A DNA stretch of 64,000 nucleotides from NCBI RefSeq assembly GCF_001247745.1, contig NZ_LAIR01000002.1, forward strand, positions 2,976,001-3,040,000, read 5' to 3'. This DNA comes from Luteipulveratus halotolerans. Its GTDB lineage: Bacteria > Actinomycetota > Actinomycetes > Actinomycetales > Dermatophilaceae. The notes under the pieces are model-generated. The model made no database searches, was not told the origin of the DNA, and saw only the letters and a list, made by a program, of their open reading frames with translations. This document shows, one piece after another, positions 49,908 through 60,110 of this stretch. The position numbers and the translations under genes are program-made. Each line of letters begins with the position of its first letter. Positions within the stretch are counted from its first letter, which is position 1.

Positions 49908-49908
<1 letters not shown>
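48997..49908 (-). CDS. malG: Maltose/maltodextrin ABC transporter permease MalG
   Basis: 303 residues with six transmembrane helices. The EAA loop is ELDEAALVDGASHARIFFTM (EAA---G pattern contacting the ATPase), and the N-terminal tail is long (about 30 residues). The start overlaps the malF stop as TGATG, and the stop overlaps the GH13 start. Confidence 0.94.
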
Positions 49909-51494
<1,586 letters not shown>

Positions 51495-51576
51495 GCACTA
51501 CTCCGTGGGTGTCGCAGGTCAGCAGGGAGAGGTGGGGTACGACGGGTGGCGGGCACCCGTCGCACCCCGTGGGCGG

Positions 51577-52917
51577 TCAGCCCTTGGCGATGTTGGCGAC
51601 GATCTCCTTCTGCGCCGCTGTGAACCGCGCCTGCGGCTGCGCCTTGCCCGAGATCACGTCGGCGATCGCGAGACCCATCGGCTCCCAGACGGAGTTCATG
51701 GCCGGGATGTTGGGCATGGGCTTGCCCTCCTTGCCCGCCTCGAACCACGCCTTCACGTCGGGGTTGGCCGCAGAGACCTTGTCGTAGGCCGCCTTCAGGG
51801 CCGGCGGCCGGTTGCCGGCGGTGAACAGCGCCTCCTGCACGTCCTGGCGCGGGACGTACCTGGTGACGAACTCCTGCGCGAACGCGGCGTTCTTGGCCGT
51901 GGCCGAGACGTAGAACATCTGCACACCGAGGAACGGCTTCATCGAGCCGCCGCCCTCGACGCTCGGCAGCGGGCTGATGGCGTACTTGATGCCGGCCTTC
52001 TTGGCCTTGTCGATCGCCCAGGGGCCGCTGATCATGTACGGCGCCTTCTTGGAGTTGAAGAGCGTGTCGACGTTCTTGTCGTCGATGTTGGTCGACAGCG
52101 CGCCCGCCTTGCCCATCTTGGCGAGCAGCTGGCCGCCCTTGACCGAGCCGGGGCTGCCGACGATGACCTTGGCCGGGTCGTAGTCGCCGTTGGCCTTGGT
52201 GCCGAAGATGCCACCGTCGTACGCCGACAGGTACGGGTAGCCGTTGTAGGCGTCACCCTTCTTGCTGATCTGCTGGGCGAGGATGTTGGTGACCTTCTTG
52301 CTGGCCACGAGCTTCTTGCCGGTGGACAGCAGGTCGTCCATCGTCTTGGGCGCCTCGGGCGCGAGCTCGGTGTTGCGGATCAGGCCGATGTTCTCGACGG
52401 CGTACGGCACGCCGTAGACCTGACTGTTGAACTTCGTCGCGGCCATCGCCTGCGGCTGGAACTTCGCCTGGTCGGCGGCCGAGAGGTTGACCGGGCTGAC
52501 GGTGGCGTTCTGGACGAGCTCACCCAGCCAGTCGTGCGCACCGACAAGCACGTCGGGGCCCTTGCCGACCTTGGTGGCGTCCTTGAACTGCTGGCGGGCG
52601 TCGGTGACGATCTGCACCGCCACGGTGATGCCGTTCTCCTCGCCGAACTGCGCGGCGTACTTGCTCAGCACGGGCGCACGGTCGGCGTCGGACCAGATCA
52701 CCAGGTCGGCCTTGGCGTCGCGGGCCGGGTCCTTGGTCGAGACCGTGGTCGGCGCGGCGGCCGGCGCACCGGAGTCGCCGGCACCCGAGCTCGCTGCCGG
52801 GGGCGTCTGCGCGGCGGAGCCGGAGGCGCTGCTCCCGGAGTCGGACGAACCGCCGCAAGCGGCCAGCAGGAGAGCTGCCGACCCTCCGACAGCGATGGCG
52901 AAGGGGCGTGTGAACAC
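51577..52917 (-). CDS. malE: Maltose/maltodextrin-binding lipoprotein
   Basis: 446 residues. The signal IAVGGSAALLLAACGG has the lipobox Cys21; a Ser/Gly/Ala-rich linker (about 22-60) tethers the MalE-type domain beginning ADLVIWSDADRAPVLSKYAA. VYGVPYAVENIGLIRNTEL and the tryptophan motif YMISGPWAIDKAKKAGI are typical sugar-contact regions. A GTG start with AAGGAG upstream. First gene of the minus-strand mal operon; strongly expressed genes of this kind often have such long linkers. Confidence 0.95.
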   Translation of the reverse strand: MFTRPFAIAVGGSAALLLAACGGSSDSGSSASGSAAQTPPAASSGAGDSGAPAAAPTTVSTKDPARDAKADLVIWSDADRAPVLSKYAAQFGEENGITVAVQIVTDARQQFKDATKVGKGPDVLVGAHDWLGELVQNATVSPVNLSAADQAKFQPQAMAATKFNSQVYGVPYAVENIGLIRNTELAPEAPKTMDDLLSTGKKLVASKKVTNILAQQISKKGDAYNGYPYLSAYDGGIFGTKANGDYDPAKVIVGSPGSVKGGQLLAKMGKAGALSTNIDDKNVDTLFNSKKAPYMISGPWAIDKAKKAGIKYAISPLPSVEGGGSMKPFLGVQMFYVSATAKNAAFAQEFVTRYVPRQDVQEALFTAGNRPPALKAAYDKVSAANPDVKAWFEAGKEGKPMPNIPAMNSVWEPMGLAIADVISGKAQPQARFTAAQKEIVANIAKG

Positions 52918-52990
52918 GAGAGAGCTCCTTGACGATCCGGGGGCCACGGCGACCAGATGTGTGATGTGACCTGCGTCATAGTGCCCGACT

Positions 52991-53028
52991 CCTGCAGCGT
53001 CTTGCAAGATCTTGCAGAAATTCTGCAG
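52991..53028. promoter_or_regulatory. Candidate MalR operator array between malE and malK
   Basis: Four blocks with a roughly 10-base period: CCTGCAGCGT, CTTGCAAGAT, CTTGCAGAAA and TTCTGCAG. CTTGCA(A/G) direct repeats are the known binding units of Streptomyces MalR. One helical turn of spacing puts the units on one face of the DNA. The array lies about 75 bases upstream of malE and 170 bases upstream of malK. Confidence 0.8.
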
Positions 53029-53196
53029 TGGGCCAGCCAGCGCGGTCCGCGAAGCCGCGGCGTCGGCGTACCGGGCGATTCGCCCCATGACCCAGGTCAC
53101 ATGAGGCAGGATCGAGCGACCGGGTCCCCATGGCCCGGTGTTCCATCACAACGGATCGTCCGGCACGTTCCTGCCGGTGACGGAAAGGCTCCACCC

Positions 53197-54276
53197 ATGG
53201 CAACAGTCACCTATGACCAAGCGACCCGCGTCTATCCCGGCTCCGACAAGCCCGCGGTCGACGCGCTCAACATCGACATCGAGGACGGCGAGTTCCTCGT
53301 CCTGGTCGGTCCCAGCGGTTGCGGCAAGTCCACCTCCCTGCGCATGCTCGCCGGCCTCGAAGAGGTCAACGGCGGGCGCATCCTGATCGGCGACCGCGAC
53401 GTCACCGACCTGTCGCCCAAGGACCGCGATGTGGCGATGGTGTTCCAGAACTACGCGCTCTACCCCCACATGTCCGTCGCCGACAACATGGGCTTTGCGC
53501 TCAAGATCGCCGGCACGCCCAAGGCCGAGATCAAGGAGCGCGTGCTCGAGGCGGCCAAGATCCTCGACCTCGAGCCGTTCCTCGACCGCAAGCCCAAGGC
53601 GCTCTCGGGCGGCCAGCGGCAGCGTGTGGCGATGGGCCGGGCGATCGTCCGCTCGCCGCAGGTGTTCCTGATGGACGAGCCGCTGTCCAACCTCGATGCC
53701 AAGCTGCGCGTGCAGACCCGCACCCAGATCGCTTCTCTCCAAAGGCGATTGGGCGTCACGACGGTCTACGTCACGCACGACCAGACCGAGGCCATGACGA
53801 TGGGTGACCGCGTCGCCGTGCTCAAGGACGGCCTGCTCCAGCAGTGCGACACCCCGCGCCGCATGTACGACCACCCCAACAACGTGTTCGTCGCCGGCTT
53901 CATCGGCTCGCCCGCCATGAACCTCCTCGACGTGCCCGTCACCGACGGCGGCGTCGAGCTCGGCTCGGTCGTGCACCCGGTCGAGCGCGGGGCGCTGTCG
54001 GGTGCGGGTCAGCGCGTCACGCTCGGCGTCCGCCCCGAGGACCTCGTCCTCAACGACAGCGCTCAGGGCATCCCGGTCGAGGTCGACGTGGTCGAAGAGC
54101 TCGGCGCCGACGCCTACGTCTATGGCCACACGCTCATCGGAGATGAACAGCTGCAGATGATCGCGCGCGTCGACGGTCGCACCCCGCCCGAGAAGGGCGC
54201 CACCGTGCACTTCACGCCCAAGGAGGGCCACGTGCACCTGTTCGACCCCGAGTCCGGCGAACGCCTCGGCGACTGA
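53197..54276 (+). CDS. malK: Sugar ABC transporter ATPase (MalK/MsiK/UgpC type)
   Basis: 359 residues. Walker A VGPSGCGKSTSLRML, Q-loop VFQNYALYPHMSV, signature LSGGQRQRVAMGRAI, Walker B VFLMDEPLSNLD, switch VTHDQTEAMTMGDR; the C-terminal 120 residues form the OB/TOBE regulatory domain. It is divergent from malE rather than in the operon. In related actinobacteria one such ATPase (MsiK) serves several sugar importers, which may be the case here. Confidence 0.95.
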   Translation: MATVTYDQATRVYPGSDKPAVDALNIDIEDGEFLVLVGPSGCGKSTSLRMLAGLEEVNGGRILIGDRDVTDLSPKDRDVAMVFQNYALYPHMSVADNMGFALKIAGTPKAEIKERVLEAAKILDLEPFLDRKPKALSGGQRQRVAMGRAIVRSPQVFLMDEPLSNLDAKLRVQTRTQIASLQRRLGVTTVYVTHDQTEAMTMGDRVAVLKDGLLQQCDTPRRMYDHPNNVFVAGFIGSPAMNLLDVPVTDGGVELGSVVHPVERGALSGAGQRVTLGVRPEDLVLNDSAQGIPVEVDVVEELGADAYVYGHTLIGDEQLQMIARVDGRTPPEKGATVHFTPKEGHVHLFDPESGERLGD

Positions 54277-54295
54277 GGTCTAGGAGGACAGAGGC

Positions 54296-54329
54296 GGGGT
54301 ACGCCGGGGCTCAGCTCCCGGCGTACCCC
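54296..54329 (+). terminator. malK terminator
   Basis: A perfect 13-bp stem GGGGTACGCCGGG closes on an eight-base loop, 20 bases after the malK stop. The core GTACGCCGG also forms the hairpin at 59383. Confidence 0.88.
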
Positions 54330-54344
54330 CGGTCAGCCGCCCAC

Positions 54345-54414
54345 CGCCAGAACTGAGTCCTGGTGGTTTGACCGAGTTCGAACTCGGTCAAACCACCAGG
54401 ACTCAGTTCTGGCG
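54345..54414. repeat. Perfect 70-bp palindrome (PAL-1)
   Basis: Two 35-base arms with no spacer and no mismatch: the left arm starts CGCCAGAACTGAGTCCTGG and the centre is GAGTTCGAACTC (54379/54380). It sits 16 bases after the malK terminator and 12 bases before the end of the AbiEi/DUF559 gene. A close relative lies on the other side of that gene at 55425. Confidence 0.95.
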
Positions 54415-54425
54415 TTGCTCGTGGT

Positions 54426-55340
54426 TCAGGCAGCCAGCGCAAGCGCGGCCTGAATCCTCGCCTGGATCACCTTCGGACGCTGCAGGTCCGCCCACACCAC
54501 GCGAACGACGGTCCATCCCGCTCGGCGCAGGCCGTCCTCCCGATGCTTCTCGGCGACGAGCACCTTCGCGCCGTCATCGCCCTGGTACTTCACCTCGCCG
54601 TCGAACTCGATCAGGACACGGGTTCCGACCACGCGAAAGTCGGCGCAGGCACCGCTCCGCCCGTCCATGGCGATCTCGAACTGCGTCTCGACGTCGATGC
54701 CCAGACCCCTGAGCAGCAGCCTCAACCTCGTCTCACCCACGGACTCACTTCGAGCGTCCATGAGCTCCAGCATCCGTGATGCACGCCCCAGCCGACTGCA
54801 CCCATGAAGAACCGTGATCACCCGTTCGAGGTCGTCCCGGGTGACCGACCCGACCCGAAGCGCGTGATCCGCGGAAACCACGCCTGCGACGACACCTGCA
54901 TCACGAGCAACGTCGACAACAGCCCAGGCGACGTCCTCCACCGCCCAGCCCTCGACGTCACTCACCTGCGGCATGACGTACGGACGGCGAATGATGACGC
55001 TCGGCGTCGACCGCGTCGCACTCTTGTTGGTCCACACTCCTTGCGCCCGCTCGTAGCTCACGCCGAACAGGTCGATGCCGTGCAGGGCCAGTGCAGACCG
55101 ACCCGCTGCTGCCGCATGGACGTTGCTCACGAGCATCGCCTGGCTCAGCTCGACGAGTCGGGCACTCGGTAAGCCAGGCTCCGGGCACGTCGAGTACACC
55201 CCGCGAATCACCTGGCGGACGTGTCGGGCCTGGACGAGGCGCCTCAGCTCGAACGCGCTGACGCCCAGCTGCTCGGCCTCTTGCCGGCGGAATAGACCGG
55301 CACGTGACTCGGCCAGCCTGTCGAGATCTGCACTGGTCAT
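54426..55340 (-). CDS. AbiEi-type antitoxin-domain / DUF559 endonuclease-fold protein
   Basis: 304 residues. The N-terminal region RLAESRAGLFRRQEAEQLGV, then ELRRLVQARHVRQVIRGVYS resembles the winged-helix start of AbiEi-family (type IV antitoxin) proteins. The C-terminal 100 residues resemble DUF559, related to very-short-patch-repair endonuclease: ETRLRLLLRGLGIDVETQFE, CADFRVVGTRVLIEFDGEVK and EKHREDGLRRAGWTVVRVVW carry the D...ExD pattern of that fold. Such fusions are widespread in actinobacteria, with unproven function. No AbiEii-type toxin is adjacent. It is bracketed by two related long palindromes. Confidence 0.85.
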   Translation of the reverse strand: MTSADLDRLAESRAGLFRRQEAEQLGVSAFELRRLVQARHVRQVIRGVYSTCPEPGLPSARLVELSQAMLVSNVHAAAAGRSALALHGIDLFGVSYERAQGVWTNKSATRSTPSVIIRRPYVMPQVSDVEGWAVEDVAWAVVDVARDAGVVAGVVSADHALRVGSVTRDDLERVITVLHGCSRLGRASRMLELMDARSESVGETRLRLLLRGLGIDVETQFEIAMDGRSGACADFRVVGTRVLIEFDGEVKYQGDDGAKVLVAEKHREDGLRRAGWTVVRVVWADLQRPKVIQARIQAALALAA

Positions 55341-55424
55341 GCATCCAACCGTGGCGGATCGCGCGCTCCCCCGCTGACGCCCTGTGGATAACGTGGCCGC
55401 GCGGGCACATTCATCCATAGCCCC

Positions 55425-55492
55425 GTCAGAACTGAGTTCTGGTGGTCTGACCGAGTTCGAATCCGGTCAGACCACCAGAACTCAGTTCCGAC
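55425..55492. repeat. Near-perfect 68-bp palindrome (PAL-2)
   Basis: Arms begin GTCAGAACTGAGTTCTGG and meet at GAGTTCGAATCC; only two positions are unpaired. Relative to PAL-1, two stem positions have changed on both arms together (C-G to T-A and T-A to C-G). It lies in the divergent space between the DUF559 gene (start 55340) and the DUF4032 gene (start 55571). Confidence 0.93.
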
Positions 55493-55570
55493 CCCACGGC
55501 CGGGCGAGCGAACCGCTGGGCTGGGCGGCGAGGGCCGGGGTTGGTGCGCGGACGGGCCGACGGTGGGACG

Positions 55571-56824
55571 ATGCGAGACGTGGCTCTGGAGCTCACGGCC
55601 GCGCGCCCGTACCCCGCGCTGCTCGACCTGCCCTGGGACGTTCCCCTGGAGGAGTGGCCCGAGGAGATCCTGGCCGCGCTCCCCCGCGGCATCTCGCGGC
55701 ACGTCGTACGGTTCGTCCGCCTCGAGGGCCGAGTCATCGCGGTCAAGGAGATCAAGGCCGACCTCGCGCGCCGCGAGTACACCATGCTGCGCAACCTCGG
55801 ACGCCTCGGCCAGCCCTGCGTCGTACCCGTGGGTGTGGTGAGTGGACGTACGACGGCCGCGGGCGAGCCGCTCGACGCCTGTCTGCTGACGCGGCACCTG
55901 CAGTTCTCGCTGCCCTACCGCGCGATGCTCAGTCAGACGCTGCGCCCCGACACGGCCGACCGGCTCGTCGACGCTCTCGCGGTGCTGCTCGTCCGCCTCC
56001 ACCTGACCGGGTTCTGGTGGGGTGACGTGTCGCTGTCCAACACGTTGTTCAAGCGCAACGCCGGCGAGTTCGCGGCCTACCTCGTCGACGCCGAGACCGG
56101 CGAGCTGCACGACAGCCTGAGCGACGGCCAGCGCGAGCACGACCTCGACATCGCCCGCGTCAACATCGCCGGCGAGCTGATGGACCTGCAGGCCGGCGGC
56201 CTGATCGGTGAGGACGTCGACCCGGTCGATGTGAGCGAGCAGATCATGACGCGCTACCGCTCGCTGTGGGAGGAGCTTACCAAGCGCGAGCGATTCGAGA
56301 CCGGCGACCGGTGGCGGGTCGAGGAACGCATCCGCCGCCTCAACGACCTCGGATTCGACGTGGGCGAGCTCGACATCACCACCGACATCGGCGGCACCGA
56401 GATCCAGATCCAGCCCAAGGTCGTCGACGCCGGCCACCACTGCCGCCGTCTGCTGCGGCTCACCGGTCTCGACGTGGAGGACAACCAGGCGCGCCGGCTC
56501 CTCAACGACCTGGACGCCTACCGCGCCGCCACCGACCGGCAGAACGACGACGAAGAGCTCGTGGCGTACGACTGGCTCACCAAGATCTACGAGCCCATCA
56601 CCCGCACGGTGCCGGCCTCGATGCGCGCCAAGCTGGAGCCGGCCGAGATCTTCCACGAGGTGCTGGAGCACCGCTGGTACATGTCGGAACGGCGCGGCGA
56701 GGACGTCACCATCGAGGAGGCCATCGTCGACTACGTCGCGACCGTGCTCCCCGACAAGCCGGATGAGAAGGCCGTCGTCGGCGTCGACACCGAGTCCATC
56801 CCCGTGCGCGCTCGCACCGACTGA
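55571..56824 (+). CDS. DUF4032 protein with kinase-like N-terminal domain
   Basis: 417 residues, cytoplasmic. The N-terminal half looks like an LPS-kinase/aminoglycoside-phosphotransferase fold: VIAVKEIKADLARREYTMLR (lysine and glutamate), LRLHLTGFWWGDVSLSNTLF (GDxxxxN catalytic-loop form), AAYLVDAETGELHDS (metal aspartate). The C-terminal half with NDLGFDVGELDITTDIGGTE and IEEAIVDYVATVLPDKPDE is the DUF4032 part. Substrate unknown. The start is the ATG at 55571; an in-frame GTG 10 codons upstream is less likely. Confidence 0.88.
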   Translation: MRDVALELTAARPYPALLDLPWDVPLEEWPEEILAALPRGISRHVVRFVRLEGRVIAVKEIKADLARREYTMLRNLGRLGQPCVVPVGVVSGRTTAAGEPLDACLLTRHLQFSLPYRAMLSQTLRPDTADRLVDALAVLLVRLHLTGFWWGDVSLSNTLFKRNAGEFAAYLVDAETGELHDSLSDGQREHDLDIARVNIAGELMDLQAGGLIGEDVDPVDVSEQIMTRYRSLWEELTKRERFETGDRWRVEERIRRLNDLGFDVGELDITTDIGGTEIQIQPKVVDAGHHCRRLLRLTGLDVEDNQARRLLNDLDAYRAATDRQNDDEELVAYDWLTKIYEPITRTVPASMRAKLEPAEIFHEVLEHRWYMSERRGEDVTIEEAIVDYVATVLPDKPDEKAVVGVDTESIPVRARTD

Positions 56825-56859
56825 CTCAGCGAGTCAGGCTGTCCCACAAGACATCTCGT

Positions 56860-56894
56860 ACGCCGACCGCTACGCAGCGCACCTACTCGACCAG
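56860..56894. repeat. Degenerate R2 repeat
   Basis: TACGCCGACCGCTACG followed by CACCTACTCGACCAGCGG, matching the right end of R2 at 11077. It fills the space between the convergent DUF4032 and rlmB genes. Confidence 0.6.
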
Positions 56895-56932
56895 CGGACC
56901 CGTCACGCGCGCGTTCTCGAGCAGCGACATTG

Positions 56933-57925
56933 TCACGCACGCGCGCGCTGGCGCGAGATCTCGTACAGCGTCACCGAGGCGGCGATGCCGGCGTTGAGCG
57001 ACTCGACGGCCGAGCTCATCGGCACCGACACGATCTGGTCACACGTCTCGCCGACGAGGCGCGACAGGCCCTTGCCCTCGGAGCCGACGACGATCACCAG
57101 CGGCTCGTCGGCAAGGGTGATCTCGGGCAGCGACACGTCGCCGTCCATGTCGAGCCCGAGCACGAAGAACCCGGCCTTGCGGAAGTCCTCGAGCGTGCGA
57201 GTCAGGTTGCCTGCCAACGCAACGGGCACGCGCGCGGCAGCACCGGCCGAGGTCTTCCAGGCTGCTGCGGTCATGCCGACCGAACGACGTTCGGGTACGA
57301 CGACGCCGTGCCCGCCGAACGCCGCCACCGAGCGGATGATGGCGCCGAGGTTGCGCGGGTCGGTGATGCCGTCGAGCGCCACGACCAGCGGGATGCCCGG
57401 TGCCTCGGGGTCGATCAGGTCACCAGGGTGGGCGTAGTCGTACGGCGGCACCTGCAGCGCGAGGCCCTGGTGCACAGCGCCGTCGGTGAGACGGTCGAGC
57501 TCACCGCGGGGAGTCTCCAGGATCGGGATCGCCCGGTCGGCGGCGATCTTCAGCGCCTCGCGCACCCGGTCGTCGGAGTCGACCCGACCGGCGACGTACA
57601 TCGTGGTCGCGGGGATGTCGGTACGCAGCGCCTCGACGACCGAGTTGCGGCCGGCGATGACCTCGGACGACTGCTTCGAACGCCGACCGCCCGACGAGCG
57701 CGGCCGCGAGCCACCGCCCGAGCCGCCCGACCCACCGGTCCCCGACGCCGACTTCTCGGCGCGCTTGGCCGCCTTGTGCGCCTTGTGGTTGGGGCGGTCG
57801 GCCGCCTTGGGCGTCGGCCCCTTGCCCTCGAGCCCGCGACGGCGCTGGCCGCCGCTGCCGACGACCATGCCCTTCTTGGAGCCGGCCTTGCGGATGGCGC
57901 CCTTACGACGCGAGTTGCCTGCCAT
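56933..57925 (-). CDS. rlmB: 23S rRNA (guanosine-2'-O-)-methyltransferase RlmB (SPOUT)
   Basis: 330 residues. A basic, glycine-rich N-terminal tail of about 85 residues (KKGMVVGSGGQRRRGLEG ...) precedes the substrate-binding SSEVIAGRNSVVEALRTDIP domain. The SPOUT catalytic domain has VALDGITDPRNLGAIIRSVA, IVVGSEGKGLSRLVGETCD and VSVPMSSAVESLNAGIAASV, the three family motifs. It methylates the 2'-O of a guanosine in 23S rRNA (G2251 in E. coli numbering). It starts one base after the cysS stop; this pair is standard in actinobacteria. Confidence 0.95.
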   Translation of the reverse strand: MAGNSRRKGAIRKAGSKKGMVVGSGGQRRRGLEGKGPTPKAADRPNHKAHKAAKRAEKSASGTGGSGGSGGGSRPRSSGGRRSKQSSEVIAGRNSVVEALRTDIPATTMYVAGRVDSDDRVREALKIAADRAIPILETPRGELDRLTDGAVHQGLALQVPPYDYAHPGDLIDPEAPGIPLVVALDGITDPRNLGAIIRSVAAFGGHGVVVPERRSVGMTAAAWKTSAGAAARVPVALAGNLTRTLEDFRKAGFFVLGLDMDGDVSLPEITLADEPLVIVVGSEGKGLSRLVGETCDQIVSVPMSSAVESLNAGIAASVTLYEISRQRARA

Positions 57926-57926
57926 G

Positions 57927-59357
57927 TCAGTCCTTCTCGGTGTCGGCGTCGGGGCGGGCCAACGACCAGCGCGCACCATCAGGGGTGTCCTCGACCGCCA
58001 CGCCGGCCGCCGCCAGCTGGTCGCGGATCGTGTCGGCGGTGGCGAAGTCCTTGTCGGCGCGAGCCGCCTTGCGCTGTGAGATCAGCGCCTCGACGAGCAC
58101 GCTCAGCGCGTCCTCCGCGCGTGAGTCGACCGACGAGCTCCAGTGCGGGTCAAGCGGATTGACCCCCAGCACGCTCGTCATGGCGACGACCTCAGCGGCG
58201 CGGTCGCGCGCCACGTCGGTGTCGCCGTCGTCGAGTGCGGTGTTGCCCTCGCGCACCGCGTCGAACACCACCGCGAGCGCGCCCGACACGTTGAGGTCGT
58301 CGTCCATCGCGTCGGCGAAAGCCGTTGGTACGGAAGGCGACCGGTCGGCGTACGACGACGGGTCGGCTCGCTGCAGGAAGCTCTCGATGCGCTCGACGGC
58401 GGCGCCGGCCTCGGCCAGCGCACCCTCGTGGTACTCGATCGTCGCGCGGTAGTGCACAGCGCCGAGGTAGTAGCGCAGCACGATCGGGCGCACGGTCTTG
58501 GTGAGCTCTTCGACCGTGAGCGTGTTGCCGAGTGACTTGCTCATCTTCTCGCCGGACAGGGTGACCCAGCCGTTGTGCATCCAGTACTGCGCGAATCCCA
58601 TTCCGGCAGCACGTGATTGGGCCTGCTCGTTCTCGTGGTGCGGGAACCGCAGGTCGATGCCACCACCGTGGATGTCGAACGTGTCGCCCAGCCAACGACG
58701 CGCCATCGCCGAGCACTCCAGGTGCCAGCCCGGCCGCCCCTCGCCATAGGGGGTCGGCCACGACGCGGAGCGCGGCTCGTCGGACTTGCGGCCCTTCCAG
58801 AGCGCGAAGTCACGTGGGTCGCGCTTGCCCCTCGGGTCGGCGTCCTCCGCCGGCTCCATGTCGTCGAGCGACTGGCGCGTCAGCTCGCCGTACGAGGGCC
58901 AGGACTTCACGTCGAAGTAGACGTCGCCGCTGCCGTCGGGCGCGGGGTAGGCGTGGCCCTTCTCGATGAGGGCTTCCATGATCTCGACCATGTCGGGGAC
59001 GTGCCCGGTGGCGCGCGGCTCGTACGACGGTCGCAGGACTCCCAGCGTGTCGAGCGCGTCACTGGTCTCACGCTCGTGCGCGTAGGACCAGGCGAACCAG
59101 TCGGCGTCGTGCTCGGCCGACTTGCGCAGGATCTTGTCGTCGATGTCGGTGACGTTGCGCACGAGCGTGACGTCGAGGCCGTGGCCGGTGGTCAGCCAGC
59201 GGCGCAGGATGTCGAACGCCACGGTGAACCGGACGTGCCCGATGTGGGGCGAGCCCTGAGTGGTGAGTCCACAGATGTAGATGCCCGCCTTGCCCTCGTG
59301 CTGCGGGACGAAGTCGCGCAGCGAACGGGTCGCGGTGTCATAGATCTGCAGAGTCAC
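57927..59357 (-). CDS. cysS: Cysteinyl-tRNA synthetase
   Basis: 476 residues, class I synthetase that charges tRNA-Cys. The HIGH motif is GLTTQGSPHIGHVRFTVAFD, the zinc/cysteine pocket includes GWHLECSAMARRWLGDTFDI and HHENEQAQS, and the KMSKS loop is SGEKMSKSLGNTLTVEEL. The C-terminal helical anticodon-stem domain extends to the end. It is cotranscribed with rlmB. Confidence 0.97.
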   Translation of the reverse strand: MTLQIYDTATRSLRDFVPQHEGKAGIYICGLTTQGSPHIGHVRFTVAFDILRRWLTTGHGLDVTLVRNVTDIDDKILRKSAEHDADWFAWSYAHERETSDALDTLGVLRPSYEPRATGHVPDMVEIMEALIEKGHAYPAPDGSGDVYFDVKSWPSYGELTRQSLDDMEPAEDADPRGKRDPRDFALWKGRKSDEPRSASWPTPYGEGRPGWHLECSAMARRWLGDTFDIHGGGIDLRFPHHENEQAQSRAAGMGFAQYWMHNGWVTLSGEKMSKSLGNTLTVEELTKTVRPIVLRYYLGAVHYRATIEYHEGALAEAGAAVERIESFLQRADPSSYADRSPSVPTAFADAMDDDLNVSGALAVVFDAVREGNTALDDGDTDVARDRAAEVVAMTSVLGVNPLDPHWSSSVDSRAEDALSVLVEALISQRKAARADKDFATADTIRDQLAAAGVAVEDTPDGARWSLARPDADTEKD

Positions 59358-59382
59358 GGCGCCGAGTCTAACGACGACGGGC

Positions 59383-59422
59383 GGGTACGCCGGACCGCGC
59401 GAGCCCGCGGACCGGCGTACCC
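59383..59422 (-). terminator. Hairpin between the yidC-like gene and cysS
   Basis: Eleven-base stem GGGTACGCCGG / CCGGCGTACCC with an 18-base loop, eight bases after the yidC-like stop codon and 26 bases before cysS. The stem core is the same as in the malK terminator. Confidence 0.7.
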
Positions 59423-59429
59423 GGGTGCG

Positions 59430-60047
59430 TCAGGGGGCTACGACGCGGGGGCCGTACGCGCGGTGCAGCCACAGCCGCTCGGCGAGCGCCCAGGCGGTCG
59501 AGGTGAGCAGGTAGAGGCCGGCCGCGAGCGGCAGCACAGCCACCGCGATCACGGTGCCGAACGACAGAGCCGGCAGGACCCGGGCGGTCCGCTCCATCGC
59601 CGCGGCCATCTCGGGAGTGGCGCTCTCGGGGAGAGTCGGCGCGGTCGCCGTACGCCGCGTGAACCGGTACGACGCCCACGCCACGGCCGCGACAGCCACC
59701 AGCAGCACGGCGAACACCGCCACCTGCCAGCCCGCGGCGGCGACGAGATGCAGGCCCAGGGGCGCTCCGAGCAGGCTCTGGCTCAGCAGCAGGTTGGCGT
59801 GCCCGGCGATGGTGGTGGTCGTGAACAACCGGTAGACCACCGAGATGACCGGCATCTGCACCAAGATCGGCAGACAGCCCGCGCGGCCGTCACGCGAAGC
59901 GCGGTACGCCGACCGCACGAGCGGGTGCAGCGCCAGCCGGACGAGGCAGGTGAGGGCGACGACGGCCAGACCCGCCGGGAGCACGTCGGTGAGGTGGACG
60001 AGGACGGCGTGGAGCAGCAGCACGACAGGGTCGAGGAAGGACGGCAC
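59430..60047 (-). CDS. YidC/Oxa1-family membrane insertase paralogue
   Basis: 205 residues with five likely membrane helices. TDVLPAGLAVVALTCLVRLA then LHPLVRSAYRASRDGRAG contains the groove arginine and coiled region expected of YidC; PILVQMPVISVVYRLFTTTT is the second conserved helix. It is shorter than the housekeeping YidC (about 300 or more) and lies away from rnpA-rpmH, so it is a secondary insertase for selected substrates. The small DUF6412 gene precedes it on the same strand. Confidence 0.88.
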   Translation of the reverse strand: MPSFLDPVVLLLHAVLVHLTDVLPAGLAVVALTCLVRLALHPLVRSAYRASRDGRAGCLPILVQMPVISVVYRLFTTTTIAGHANLLLSQSLLGAPLGLHLVAAAGWQVAVFAVLLVAVAAVAWASYRFTRRTATAPTLPESATPEMAAAMERTARVLPALSFGTVIAVAVLPLAAGLYLLTSTAWALAERLWLHRAYGPRVVAP

Positions 60048-60110
60048 AGCAGGGACCTCCGGTGAGGGTGGAACGAGAAAGGTGGACCGGAGGCGGGAGA
60101 GCCCGAGAGG

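Noticed and set aside
54426..55340. A complete type IV toxin-antitoxin system
   Set aside because: Only an AbiEi-like domain is seen; no AbiEii nucleotidyltransferase toxin is adjacent.
55452..55470. GTTCGAATCC resembling a tRNA T-loop
   Set aside because: No acceptor, D or anticodon arms surround it; it is the apex of a long palindrome.
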